Source of the DNA: Natronospirales bacterium
GTDB taxonomy: Bacteria; Pseudomonadota; Gammaproteobacteria; Natronospirales; REEB76
Direction: 5' to 3'
DNA length: 61,485 nucleotides
NCBI GenBank assembly: GCA_021792635.1
Contig: JAJYUH010000015.1
Location: 1 to 61,485 of the forward strand
The translations under genes were made by a program, and so were the position numbers. This document shows positions 19,498 through 28,437 of the stretch, piece after piece (position 1 is the stretch's first letter; each line of letters begins with the position of its first letter). Under the pieces are notes generated by a model, which did no database searches, had not been told where the DNA came from, and worked only from the letters and a program-made list of their open reading frames with translations.

Positions 19498-20547
19498 ATG
19501 AACGCAAATTATCACCTGCCTCCCGAATGGGCACCGCAGAGCGGCGTCATGCTTACCTGGCCCCGCAGCGATGGTGACTGGAATCCGGATTACGCCTCCG
19601 TGGAACGCTGCCACACACAGCTCGCCAGGGAAATCAGTCTGCGGGAGCAGGTGGTCATCACCTGCATGGACGACGCCCACGCGGACAAAATCCGGCGTCT
19701 GGTGAAAGATGCCGGCGGTCGGCCGGAGCGGTTGCATCTGTTTGCCCTGCCCTCCAACGATGCCTGGGCGCGGGATCACGGCCCCATTACGGTATGGAAG
19801 GATGGCAGGCCCACGGTGCTGGATTTCATCTTCAACGGATGGGGGGGCAAATACCCCCACGTCTTCGATAATAAGATTACCGCCCAACTCCACGCCCGCG
19901 GCGCCTTCGGCACCACACCGTTGGAAAGTTGCAAGCTGGTACTGGAAGGAGGAAGCATCGAGGTGGATGGGGAAGGCACGCTGCTGACCACCGAAAGCTG
20001 CCTGCTGAATCCCAATCGCAATCCGCAATTGAACTGCGGGCAGATTGAAAGGCAGCTGCGGCATTTCCTGGGCGTGGATTACATCCTGTGGCTGAAGCAT
20101 GGCGCCATCGAGGGCGATGATACCGACGGTCACATCGATACCCTTGCGCGTCTCTGTGACGCACATACCCTCGCCTACCAGACCTGCGACGATAAAAGCG
20201 ATCCCCAATATCCCCAACTGCGGGCCATGGCGGAGGAGCTGATGGCTTTGCGTCGCCGAGACGGCCGACCCTACACACTGGTACCACTACCCTGGCCACG
20301 GCCGGTACACGATCCCGCCGGCCGGCGGCTGCCCGCCACCTACGCCAATTTCCTCATTATCAATGGCGCGGTGCTGGTGCCGACCTATAATGACCCGGCG
20401 GATGCACTCGCACTCAAGACGCTGGCGGGCTGTTTTCCGGACCGGCGGATCGTGCCGGTCATGTGCCGGCCGCTCATCCATCAATACGGCAGCCTGCACT
20501 GTGTGACCATGCAGTTACCCCAAGCTGTGGTTCCGGAAAGTACTTGA
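19498..20547 (+). CDS. aguA: Agmatine deiminase
   Basis: AguA converts agmatine to N-carbamoylputrescine and ammonia. Diagnostic segments are DAWARDHGPITV, the GGSIEVDGEGTLLTTESCLL block and the C-terminal catalytic cysteine in GSLHCVTMQLP. Length is 349 residues, as expected. AGGA precedes the ATG. It is two bases from aguB, so the pair forms a two-step putrescine operon. Confidence 0.96.
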   Translation: MNANYHLPPEWAPQSGVMLTWPRSDGDWNPDYASVERCHTQLAREISLREQVVITCMDDAHADKIRRLVKDAGGRPERLHLFALPSNDAWARDHGPITVWKDGRPTVLDFIFNGWGGKYPHVFDNKITAQLHARGAFGTTPLESCKLVLEGGSIEVDGEGTLLTTESCLLNPNRNPQLNCGQIERQLRHFLGVDYILWLKHGAIEGDDTDGHIDTLARLCDAHTLAYQTCDDKSDPQYPQLRAMAEELMALRRRDGRPYTLVPLPWPRPVHDPAGRRLPATYANFLIINGAVLVPTYNDPADALALKTLAGCFPDRRIVPVMCRPLIHQYGSLHCVTMQLPQAVVPEST

Positions 20548-20549
20548 AC

Positions 20550-21443
20550 ATGATGCAACAGAAAATCCTCACCGTCGCTCTGGTGCAGCAAAGCTGCACT
20601 GCCGACCGCGCCAGCAACCTGGCGGAGAGCATCAAGGGTATCCACGAGGCAGCCAAGCGCGGCGCGAAACTGGTGCTGCTGCAGGAGCTGCACACCGGAT
20701 TGTATTTCTGCCAGACGGAGGATACCCGGGTCTTCGATCTGGCCGAAGCCGTTCCCGGTCCCTCCACCCGGGAATTGGGGGAGGTCGCGAAAGAACTGGG
20801 CATGGTGATCGTGGCTTCGCTGTTCGAGAAGCGCGCGCCGGGCATTTATCACAATACTGCTGCGGTGATTGAGAAAGACGGGTCCTTGGCCGGCATCTAC
20901 CGCAAGATGCACATCCCGGACGATCCCGGCTATTCGGAAAAATTCTATTTCACGCCCGGCGACCTGGGTTTCCATCCCATCCAGACTTCCGTGGGCAGGC
21001 TGGGCGTGCTGGTATGCTGGGATCAGTGGTATCCGGAAGGCGCGCGCTTGATGGCACTCTCCGGCGCGGAACTGCTGCTCTACCCCACCGCCATCGGTTG
21101 GACCGACGAGGACAATGCGGCCGAACAGGCCCGCCAACGGGAAGCCTGGATCACCATCCAGCGCGCCCATGCCGTGGCCAACGGACTGCCCGTAATGGCA
21201 TGCAACCGCACAGGTGTTGAAAAGGATACTTCAGGTCACAGCAATGGCATCCGTTTTTGGGGTTCCAGTTTCATCTGCGGCCCCCAGGGCGAAATACTGG
21301 CGCAGGCGGATGCTGACACGCCCACAGTGCTTACGGCAGACTTAGACTTGGCGCGTTCGGAAGCCGTGCGCCGCATCTGGCCGTATCTGCGTGACCGGCG
21401 CATTGATGCCTACGATGGTCTGTTGAAACGCTTTCGGGATTAA
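20550..21443 (+). CDS. aguB: N-carbamoylputrescine amidase
   Basis: AguB hydrolyses N-carbamoylputrescine to putrescine, ammonia and carbon dioxide. The nitrilase triad is visible: Glu in LLQELHTG, Lys in YRKMHIPD and Cys in VLVCWDQWYPEGAR. The start is the ATG of MMQQKILTVALVQ, two bases past the aguA stop. A second ATG is adjacent. Length is 297 residues. Confidence 0.96.
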   Translation: MMQQKILTVALVQQSCTADRASNLAESIKGIHEAAKRGAKLVLLQELHTGLYFCQTEDTRVFDLAEAVPGPSTRELGEVAKELGMVIVASLFEKRAPGIYHNTAAVIEKDGSLAGIYRKMHIPDDPGYSEKFYFTPGDLGFHPIQTSVGRLGVLVCWDQWYPEGARLMALSGAELLLYPTAIGWTDEDNAAEQARQREAWITIQRAHAVANGLPVMACNRTGVEKDTSGHSNGIRFWGSSFICGPQGEILAQADADTPTVLTADLDLARSEAVRRIWPYLRDRRIDAYDGLLKRFRD

Positions 21444-21465
21444 GCAAATCGGGCAAGGGATTGCC

Positions 21466-24400
21466 ATGACAACGGGTACTCTTCACCCCGCGCCGCGGGG
21501 TGGATGCATTTATACGCCTGCAACCATGATCAACAAACTGCTCCCAGGTCCGTTGCCCGATGCCGCCCATTCGCCGGTCCACTGGGGCCGGCTCTATGGC
21601 AGCAGCGCGTCATTGGCACTGGCCGGCGCCGCGCAGCAGTCCAGTTTTCCATTGCTCCTGGTGACACCCACCGCCCGTGAAGCGGAGCTCATTGTGGACG
21701 AGCTGCGCTTCTATCTTGCCGCCGACACGCTGCCGGTAACGCTGTTCCCAGACTGGGAAACTCTGCCCTACGATGTGTTCTCTCCGCACCAGGACATCAT
21801 CTCCGGGCGTCTCGCCGCCCTGGCGGAGCTCACCAACCTGCAGCGCGGCATGGTGGTGATCGCCGCACCCACGCTGCTGCAGCGGCTGCCGCCACCCGCC
21901 TACGTACTGGGTGGGACGTTCCTTCTTAAGGTGGGCGAGCGACTGGATGCGGAAACCATGCGTCAGCGGCTGGTTGCCGCGGGTTATGCCCACGTATCCC
22001 AGGTCATGGAGCATGGCGAGTTCGCCATCCGCGGCGCGCTGTTGGACCTCTTCCCCATGGGCAGCACCATGCCCTACCGCATTGATCTCTTCGATGAAGA
22101 GATCGAGACCATCCGCCGCTTCGATCCGGAAACACAACTTTCCCGGGATAAACTCCAGGAGATAAGGTTGCTGCCCGCGCGGGAATTCCCCCTGGATGAG
22201 AATGGTATTCGCGGTTTCCGTCAGCGTTACCGCGCCCGCTTCGAGGGGGATCCGCAGAAAAACTCCATCTATCGTGACGTGAGTAACGGCCTCGCACCCA
22301 GTGGGGTTGAATATTACCTGCCGCTGTTCTTCGACAGCACCGCCGGCTTCCTGGATTACCTGCCGGGGGATGCCGTCATTGCCACACTCGAGGATACCCC
22401 GGGTTCCATGACCCGGGCGTGGACACAGATTGCGGACCGGTATGAGCAGCGGTGTCATGATATCGAACGGCCGCTGCTGCGTCCCGATGAACTCTGGATC
22501 GTGCCAGAAGATGTGCAACAAAAACTGGCGGCGCGCCAGTGCATCCGGCTGCAGAATTTCGAACTGCCCGGCACGCACGCCACGAACTTCGCTACCGCCG
22601 CCCCTCCGCCTTTGCGGGTGGAAAACCGCGCCGAGGAGCCGGTGGAAAAACTGCTGGCGTTCCTGCAGAAATTCCCCGGCCGCGTGCTATTCGCGGCGGA
22701 ATCCAGCGGCCGGCGTGAGTATCTGCTGGAACTGCTGTCACGTCGGGATCTGAAACCGCTGGCAGTGGACGGCTGGGCCGCATTTCTGGACAGCAATGCG
22801 CGTATTGCCCTGTGCATCGCCCCGTTGGAGCGCGGCCTACTGCTGCCGGAAGCGGGTATTGCCCTCATCGCCGAGGAACAATTGTTCGGTCAGCGCGCCC
22901 GACAGTCCAACCGGCGCGTCAGTAATCGCGATCCCGCAGCCATCATCCGCGATCTGGCGGCACTGGCCGAAGGCACACCGGTAGTGCACGAGGAGCACGG
23001 CGTGGGTCGCTATCTCGGCCTGCAACTGCTGGAACTGAACGGTATCGAAACGGAATTCCTGACTCTGGAGTACGCCGGCGGCGACAAGCTGTACGTGCCG
23101 GTGTCCTCGCTGCATCTCATCACCCGCTACAGCGGTAGCGCGCCGGAGACCGCGCCCCTGCACCGCCTGGGCAGCGACCAGTGGCTGAAAGCCAGACGTC
23201 GTGCCGCCGAACAGGTACGGGATACGGCGGCGGAGCTTTTGGACATCTACGCGCGCCGCGCCGCCCGCAAAGGTCATGCCTTCAAGTTCGGCGAGCGGGA
23301 TTATCAGGCCTTCGCCGAGGACTTTCCCTTCGACGAGACCCCCGACCAGTTAAGCGCCATCAACGGCGTCATCGAGGACATGGCTTCCGGCAAACCCATG
23401 GACCGGGTGGTGTGCGGCGACGTGGGCTTCGGCAAAACCGAGGTGGCGCTGCGCGCCGCCTTTGCCGCCGTACAGGGCGGCAAGCAGGTGGCGGTGCTGG
23501 TGCCCACCACCTTGCTGGCGCAGCAGCACGCCCAGACTTTCCATGACCGCTTCGCCAACTGGCCGGTACATATCGAAGTGTTGTCCCGTTTCCGTACCGG
23601 CAAGCAGCAACACGCGGTCACGCAGGGCATCGCAACGGGCCGGGTGGATATCGTCATCGGCACCCATGCGCTGCTGCGCGATGCATTGAAATTCAAGGAC
23701 CTGGGACTGGTTATCATTGACGAAGAACACCGCTTCGGCGTACAGCACAAGGAAAGGCTGAAGAAACTGCGTGCCGAAGTGGATATGCTGACCCTCACCG
23801 CCACGCCCATTCCACGGACCCTCAACATGGCCCTGGCGGGTTTGCGCGATTTCTCCATCATCACCACGCCTCCTGCAGAACGCCTTGCCGTCAAAACCTT
23901 CGTGAGCGAGTGGCAGGATGCGATCATCCAGGAAGCCTGTCTGCGCGAGATCAAGCGCGGCGGCCAGGTGTACTTCGTGCACAACAGCGTGGACACCATT
24001 GACAGGGCTGCGGCCGAAGTGGCCAGGCTGGTGCCCGGTGCCGAAGTGCGCATCGCCCACGGCCAGATGCATGAACGTGAACTGGAGCAGGTGATGCTGG
24101 ATTTCTATCATCGCCGTTTCAACATTCTGGTATGCACCACTATCATCGAAAGCGGCATTGACGTGCCCAGCGCCAATACCATAATCATCCATCGCGCCGA
24201 CAAGTTGGGGCTGGCGCAACTGCACCAACTGCGTGGTCGCGTAGGCCGCTCCCACCACCGCGCTTACGCCTATCTGATTATCCCGCCCCGCAGCCTGCTC
24301 AGCGCCGATGCCGTTAAGCGGCTGGAAGCGATAGAATCGCTGGAGGAATTGGGCGCCGGTTTCACCCTCGCCACCCACGACCTGGAGATTCGTGGTGCGG

Positions 24401-24984
24401 GAGAGCTCCTGGGTGAAGAGCAAAGCGGTCAGATTCACGAAGTGGGGTTCACCCTCTATACGGAGCTGCTGGAGCGTGCGGTACGCGCCCTCAGGGAAGG
24501 CAGGATCGCGGACCTGGAAACGCCGCTGGACCACGGCCCGGAAATTGATCTGCATATACCGGCGCTCCTGCCCGCCGATTACATGCCGGATGTGCACCTG
24601 CGCCTCACCCTCTACAAGCGCATTGCCGGCACCAAAAACCCGGAAGATATACGCGAACTGCAGGTGGAGATGATTGACCGCTTCGGCTTGCTGCCAAGTC
24701 CCGCCAAAACTCTGTTCCGCATCGCGGAACTCAAGCTCAAGGCGGCACCCTTGGGCGTGCGCAAAATTGAGGCCGGGGCCGGCGGTGGTCGCATCAGCTT
24801 CAGTGATACTACCCGCGTGGACCCCGCTACCGTGATCCACATGATTCAGCAGCAACCGTTGCACTACAAACTGGATGGCGGCAACCGGCTGCGCTTCATG
24901 CTGGAGCTGGAGGACCGGGAAAAGCGCATCATCGCCATAGACGCGTTGCTGGACAAACTCGGCGGCAAGCCCGCAACCGCCTGA
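21466..24984 (+). CDS. mfd: Transcription-repair coupling factor Mfd
   Basis: Mfd removes RNA polymerase stalled at lesions and recruits UvrA. The order is: UvrB-like N-terminal module (about 1-350), CarD-like RNA polymerase interaction domain (VVHEEHGVGRYLG, about 505-570), helicase with Walker A GDVGFGKTEVALR and IIDEEHRFGVQ, and the C-terminal TRCF domain (DLEIRGAGELLG). The chosen start has AAGGGA in front. An ATG 20 codons later (MINKLLPG) is a plausible alternative that matches homologue length better. Confidence 0.96.
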   Translation: MTTGTLHPAPRGGCIYTPATMINKLLPGPLPDAAHSPVHWGRLYGSSASLALAGAAQQSSFPLLLVTPTAREAELIVDELRFYLAADTLPVTLFPDWETLPYDVFSPHQDIISGRLAALAELTNLQRGMVVIAAPTLLQRLPPPAYVLGGTFLLKVGERLDAETMRQRLVAAGYAHVSQVMEHGEFAIRGALLDLFPMGSTMPYRIDLFDEEIETIRRFDPETQLSRDKLQEIRLLPAREFPLDENGIRGFRQRYRARFEGDPQKNSIYRDVSNGLAPSGVEYYLPLFFDSTAGFLDYLPGDAVIATLEDTPGSMTRAWTQIADRYEQRCHDIERPLLRPDELWIVPEDVQQKLAARQCIRLQNFELPGTHATNFATAAPPPLRVENRAEEPVEKLLAFLQKFPGRVLFAAESSGRREYLLELLSRRDLKPLAVDGWAAFLDSNARIALCIAPLERGLLLPEAGIALIAEEQLFGQRARQSNRRVSNRDPAAIIRDLAALAEGTPVVHEEHGVGRYLGLQLLELNGIETEFLTLEYAGGDKLYVPVSSLHLITRYSGSAPETAPLHRLGSDQWLKARRRAAEQVRDTAAELLDIYARRAARKGHAFKFGERDYQAFAEDFPFDETPDQLSAINGVIEDMASGKPMDRVVCGDVGFGKTEVALRAAFAAVQGGKQVAVLVPTTLLAQQHAQTFHDRFANWPVHIEVLSRFRTGKQQHAVTQGIATGRVDIVIGTHALLRDALKFKDLGLVIIDEEHRFGVQHKERLKKLRAEVDMLTLTATPIPRTLNMALAGLRDFSIITTPPAERLAVKTFVSEWQDAIIQEACLREIKRGGQVYFVHNSVDTIDRAAAEVARLVPGAEVRIAHGQMHERELEQVMLDFYHRRFNILVCTTIIESGIDVPSANTIIIHRADKLGLAQLHQLRGRVGRSHHRAYAYLIIPPRSLLSADAVKRLEAIESLEELGAGFTLATHDLEIRGAGELLGEEQSGQIHEVGFTLYTELLERAVRALREGRIADLETPLDHGPEIDLHIPALLPADYMPDVHLRLTLYKRIAGTKNPEDIRELQVEMIDRFGLLPSPAKTLFRIAELKLKAAPLGVRKIEAGAGGGRISFSDTTRVDPATVIHMIQQQPLHYKLDGGNRLRFMLELEDREKRIIAIDALLDKLGGKPATA

Positions 24985-25103
24985 CACCCCCACTGTCAGC
25001 CACGCTCAAGAACCGTTACACTTTCCGGTATTCTTCCTTCCCGCGGTCAGCGCTTGATATTGCAGATGTCCGTCCCGGCAGGCATCACGGCAAGAGGTGT
25101 CCA

Positions 25104-25859
25104 GTGAAATTGCTGTATATCGGCTTGGCAGTCACCACACTGCTGCTTTCCCCGCTCTATGCGATTGCCGCAGGCGCACCCGCGACAACCCCTGCAGTGC
25201 CGCCCAATTGGTACAGCGTGGAATTGATCGTGTTCCGCAACACCGATCCTCAGGCCGGATCGCTGGAAACCTGGCCGCTTGACCCCGGCACGCCAGATTG
25301 GCAGGCTGCCCGACCACTCGCTGCCCCAGACTTACCTGCCAACACACCGTTCCGGGAGCTCACCCCGGTACATTTCCGCATGGATGGCTACTGGCAAAAA
25401 CTGCAGCGCTCTTCCGATTACCTGCCGTTGCTGCACGTCGCCTGGGCGCAACCGGCCATTGACCGCAGCAGCACGCCATTTGTGCGCATCGGCACACCGC
25501 CCGCCACTGCGGCGCCTGCCACTGTGACGGCAACCCCGACTGAAACCGCCGCCATGGGGAGCGGCGCGCCTGTTTACGGCATCGCGAGGCTCGGTACCAC
25601 CGGTCCCTATCTGCACTTTGATCTTGACCTGGTGTTCTGCGGGCCGCCCGCTGCCCACCTGATTCCACCCCCGGGTCCCTCCGCGGCCACAAGCGCCGTG
25701 AACGCACCCGCCGCCGCCACAGCGGCAGTCGTCGCGCCCGCTGCCGCCTGCCAGCCATACCGGCTCAAGCAGGGACGGCGCATTGATGCGGGCAGGCTGG
25801 ACTATTTCGACCATCCCATGTTCGGCGTGCTGTTACTGGTGACACCGCTATCGAAATGA
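25104..25859 (+). CDS. csiV: CsiV-family periplasmic protein
   Basis: CsiV binds peptidoglycan and is required for assembly of type VI secretion in Vibrio cholerae, though homologues occur without that system. The protein starts with GTG, has a signal peptide ending near the AIAAGAPA segment, then NWYSVELIVFRNTDP at the head of the mature domain and the C-terminal GRLDYFDHPMFGVLLLVTPL. A long Ala/Pro/Thr insertion sits between. It follows mfd, as in many gammaproteobacteria. No other type VI gene is seen here. Confidence 0.85.
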   Translation: MKLLYIGLAVTTLLLSPLYAIAAGAPATTPAVPPNWYSVELIVFRNTDPQAGSLETWPLDPGTPDWQAARPLAAPDLPANTPFRELTPVHFRMDGYWQKLQRSSDYLPLLHVAWAQPAIDRSSTPFVRIGTPPATAAPATVTATPTETAAMGSGAPVYGIARLGTTGPYLHFDLDLVFCGPPAAHLIPPPGPSAATSAVNAPAAATAAVVAPAAACQPYRLKQGRRIDAGRLDYFDHPMFGVLLLVTPLSK

Positions 25860-25881
25860 AGACCTCACGCTTCCACGCCCG

Positions 25882-26625
25882 TCATAACCCCGGCAACAGG
25901 ACTTCCAGCAACGCCCGTACCTGATCCATTCCTTGCTTGAGATAAATTTCAATTTCAGCGTGAATGTCCTCGCGGCTCTTGCCCGCGGCGCGATTGGCGA
26001 TCACCGCACAGCAGGCATATGCGAGTTGCTGCTCGCGTGCCAGCGCCGCTTCCGGCATGCCGGTCATGCCCACGAGATCGCAGCCATCACGCTCCATACG
26101 GCGGATTTCCGCTGCCGTCTCGAGACGCGGCCCCTGGGTCGCGCCATAGGTACCCGCGGCCACGAATTGCAGCCGGGCCGCCTGTGCCGCAGCGATCAGC
26201 CTGCGGCGCAGCCCCGCATCGTAGGGATGGGTGAAATCCACATGAGTGACCCGTTCCAGGTCCTGCTCAAAGAAGGTATGCGCACGGCGGTAGGTGTAGT
26301 CAACGATCTGATCGGGAAAGGCAAGCCACCCCGGCCGCATGTCGGCGCGAATGCCGCCGACAGCGGCCATGGCCAATACCTGGTGCACACCGATGCTTTT
26401 GAGCGCCCAGATGTTGGCGCGGTAGTTTACCTTGTGGGGCGGGATGGTATGCGCATAGCCGTGACGCGCCAGAAACACCACGTTGCGGTCCGCCAGCCGT
26501 CCGTGGGTAAGGGGTCCCGAGGGTTCACCGTAGGGCGTATACACCACCTCGCGGCGTATGATCTCGAGACCGTTAAGGGAGGTAAGTCCGGTACCGCCGA
26601 TGATGGCGAGATCAGTCATGCTCAT
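25882..26625 (-). CDS. mtnP: S-methyl-5'-thioinosine phosphorylase (MTAP/PNP family)
   Basis: The enzyme cleaves a methylthio-purine nucleoside with phosphate. The N-terminus LAIIGGTGL, the GPRLETAAEIRRM and GMTGMPEA segments are family hallmarks. Near the base-binding site VIANRAAG carries Asn where adenosine-specific enzymes carry an acidic residue, suggesting a 6-oxopurine substrate. The neighbour Hpt uses hypoxanthine, which would be the product. The ATG overlaps the hpt stop. Confidence 0.87.
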   Translation of the reverse strand: MSMTDLAIIGGTGLTSLNGLEIIRREVVYTPYGEPSGPLTHGRLADRNVVFLARHGYAHTIPPHKVNYRANIWALKSIGVHQVLAMAAVGGIRADMRPGWLAFPDQIVDYTYRRAHTFFEQDLERVTHVDFTHPYDAGLRRRLIAAAQAARLQFVAAGTYGATQGPRLETAAEIRRMERDGCDLVGMTGMPEAALAREQQLAYACCAVIANRAAGKSREDIHAEIEIYLKQGMDQVRALLEVLLPGL

Positions 26626-27194
26626 CGCCCGTGTTGGTCCGCGGTTTGACGCAGCGCGTAGATCGCGGGAAAATTACGCAGATAATTCTTATAATCCAGT
26701 CCGCAGCCGAAGACATACCGGTCCGGCACTTCGAGGCCCGTGAAATCCGGCTGCAGGCTGCCATGCTTGCGTACGCGCTGCTTCCTCACCAACACCGCCG
26801 TGAACACCTGCCGGGCGCCCCGGGTACGACAGTCCTGCGCAACCTGCACCAGCGTCACTCCCTCATCGAAGATATCGTCCACCAGCAATATCACGCGATC
26901 GCGCACCGGCAGGCTGGGCCGTACCCGCCATTCCAGCTCCCGGCCCGAGATGCCGCCCCGATAGCGCGTGGCGTGCACGTAATCCAGTTGCAGCGGGAAA
27001 CACAGTTTCGGCAGCAGCCAGCCCGCGGGAATGATGCCTCCGGTCATCACGCACAGCACCAGTGGATTGCTGCCGGCCAGCGCCTGTGTGATCTTCTCCG
27101 CCATTTGGCCGACGGCCGCCTGCACCGCCTGTTCGGAATGCAGCAGTTCCGCTTCGTGCTGTACGCGGCGGATTTCCTCCAGCAGCTCGTTCAT
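26622..27194 (-). CDS. hpt: Hypoxanthine-guanine phosphoribosyltransferase
   Basis: Hpt joins hypoxanthine or guanine to PRPP to give IMP or GMP. The PRPP-binding motif VILLVDDIFDEGVTL is clear, as are CVMTGGIIPAGWLLPKL and DYVHATRYRG. The start is MNELLEEIRRVQHEAE, 8 bp after the nagZ stop. The product is 190 residues. The hpt-mtnP pair forms a purine salvage unit. Confidence 0.93.
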   Translation of the reverse strand: MNELLEEIRRVQHEAELLHSEQAVQAAVGQMAEKITQALAGSNPLVLCVMTGGIIPAGWLLPKLCFPLQLDYVHATRYRGGISGRELEWRVRPSLPVRDRVILLVDDIFDEGVTLVQVAQDCRTRGARQVFTAVLVRKQRVRKHGSLQPDFTGLEVPDRYVFGCGLDYKNYLRNFPAIYALRQTADQHGR

Positions 27195-27201
27195 GATGCG
27201 C

Positions 27202-28248
27202 TCAAGTCTCCAGTCGGAATTCACCACCGGCATAATGGCTTTCAAGCGCGGTGCGTGCCTCATGCCATTCGCGGCTGGCTCGCAGTTCTCCCGGGGAAAT
27301 CTGCTCGCGGCCATGCAGGCGCGCCAATCGCCATTGACTCATGGGATTCGCGTAGTCGCCCAAATCTTGCAGGATAGCCATGACGCCTGCGCGATTGTTG
27401 CATACCGGCAGCATATCGCAGCCCGCCTCCAGCGCCGCGCGCGCGCGCGCCGCATAGTCACCCGCACCCGCTGCGCCACGCATGCTCAAATCGTCACAGA
27501 ATACCGCGCCAGTGAACCCCAGGCGTTCGCGCAGTTCCCGCACGATCCAGCATCGCGACAGGCTCGCGGGCATGGCGTCCATGGCCGGATACTCCACATG
27601 CGCCATCATCATCGCCGGCAGTTCGAGGCGGATGAGGCGCTCGAAGGGCTTCAGGTCGTGCCGCCGGATTTCCTCCAGCGGGCGATTGTCCACCGGCAGC
27701 ATGTGGTGAGAATCGCCACGCACCGCGCCATGGCCGGGAAAATGTTTGCCGGTGGCGGCCATGCCGGCACGGCGCATGCCCAGGAGCCAGGCGCGGCCCA
27801 GTTCGCCCACCGCCTCCGCACCATGATGGAAGGCGCGGTCACCGATAATGCTGCTCACGCCATGATCAAGATCCAGCACCGGCGCAAAACTCAGGTCCAG
27901 GCCCGCGGCGCGCAATTCCGCCGCCATGATCCAGGCCGTAGCTTCTGCCAGCCGGCGTCCGGCATCATTGTCGTGGTCATACACCTGGCCAGAAAGCCGT
28001 GCCGGCGGCAGCGACGTGAAGCCCTCGCGGAAGCGCTGTATGCGGCCGCCTTCCTGATCCACCGCCACCAGCAGCGGTGGGCTGCGCAACCCATGGATAG
28101 CCGACACCAGGGCCGCAAGTTGTTCCGGATCAGCATAATTGCGGGTAAACAATATCACGCCGCCCACCAGCGGATGGGCCAGGATTTCCCGCTCCTCGGC
28201 GCTAAGCTGCACATTGCCGATATCCAACATGAGGGGTCCAAGACTCAT
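27202..28248 (-). CDS. nagZ: Beta-N-acetylhexosaminidase NagZ
   Basis: NagZ is a cytosolic family 3 glycosidase that removes N-acetylglucosamine from anhydro-muropeptides in cell wall recycling. AVDQEGGRIQRFR, KHFPGHGAVRGDSH (His/Asp dyad) and the nucleophile loop VFCDDLSMRGA are all visible. Length is 348. Its ATG overlaps the stop of the rlmD remnant by four bases. Confidence 0.96.
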   Translation of the reverse strand: MSLGPLMLDIGNVQLSAEEREILAHPLVGGVILFTRNYADPEQLAALVSAIHGLRSPPLLVAVDQEGGRIQRFREGFTSLPPARLSGQVYDHDNDAGRRLAEATAWIMAAELRAAGLDLSFAPVLDLDHGVSSIIGDRAFHHGAEAVGELGRAWLLGMRRAGMAATGKHFPGHGAVRGDSHHMLPVDNRPLEEIRRHDLKPFERLIRLELPAMMMAHVEYPAMDAMPASLSRCWIVRELRERLGFTGAVFCDDLSMRGAAGAGDYAARARAALEAGCDMLPVCNNRAGVMAILQDLGDYANPMSQWRLARLHGREQISPGELRASREWHEARTALESHYAGGEFRLET

Positions 28249-28436
28249 GACACGGCATCCTCCCGCGTGAATACGGCCATGGATTCCATATGGATGACGT
28301 GAGGAAACATGCTGAGGCTGACCTCCTCGCCCGGCGGCGCACCCGAAAGGAATACGCTCCTGCCATCCAGGCGGGCGATACCGCGGTCGTCATGAGAAAA
28401 CCCTTCCCCGTCGGCGTGTGACACGCCGGCTGACAT
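28245..28436 (-). pseudogene. rlmD: rlmD remnant: in-frame internal deletion, 63 residues
   Basis: RlmD is the 23S rRNA m5U1939 methyltransferase, normally about 430-450 residues. This frame keeps the start of the TRAM RNA-binding domain (GEGFSHDDRGIARLDGRS, LSGAPPGEEV) and then jumps directly to the extreme C-terminus (MFPHVIHMESMAVF, compare MFPHTGHLESMVLF of E. coli). The iron-sulphur cysteines, the SAM-binding region and the catalytic cysteine are missing. The fusion is in frame, begins two bases after the exonuclease stop and overlaps nagZ by ATGA. So either it is a real deletion that preserved coupling, or it is an assembly collapse. Confidence 0.8.
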
Positions 28437-28437
28437 A

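Noticed and set aside
23350..24993. Long open frame (547 codons) on the minus strand inside mfd
   Set aside because: It mirrors the mfd codons, has no family motif, and mfd is intact on the plus strand. High GC gives long antisense frames.
24982..25103. Terminator after mfd
   Set aside because: TGACA/TGTCA can pair, but the stem is short and no T run follows.
27031..28302. Open frame of 423 codons on the plus strand over nagZ
   Set aside because: It is the antisense shadow of nagZ and hpt, with no recognisable domain.
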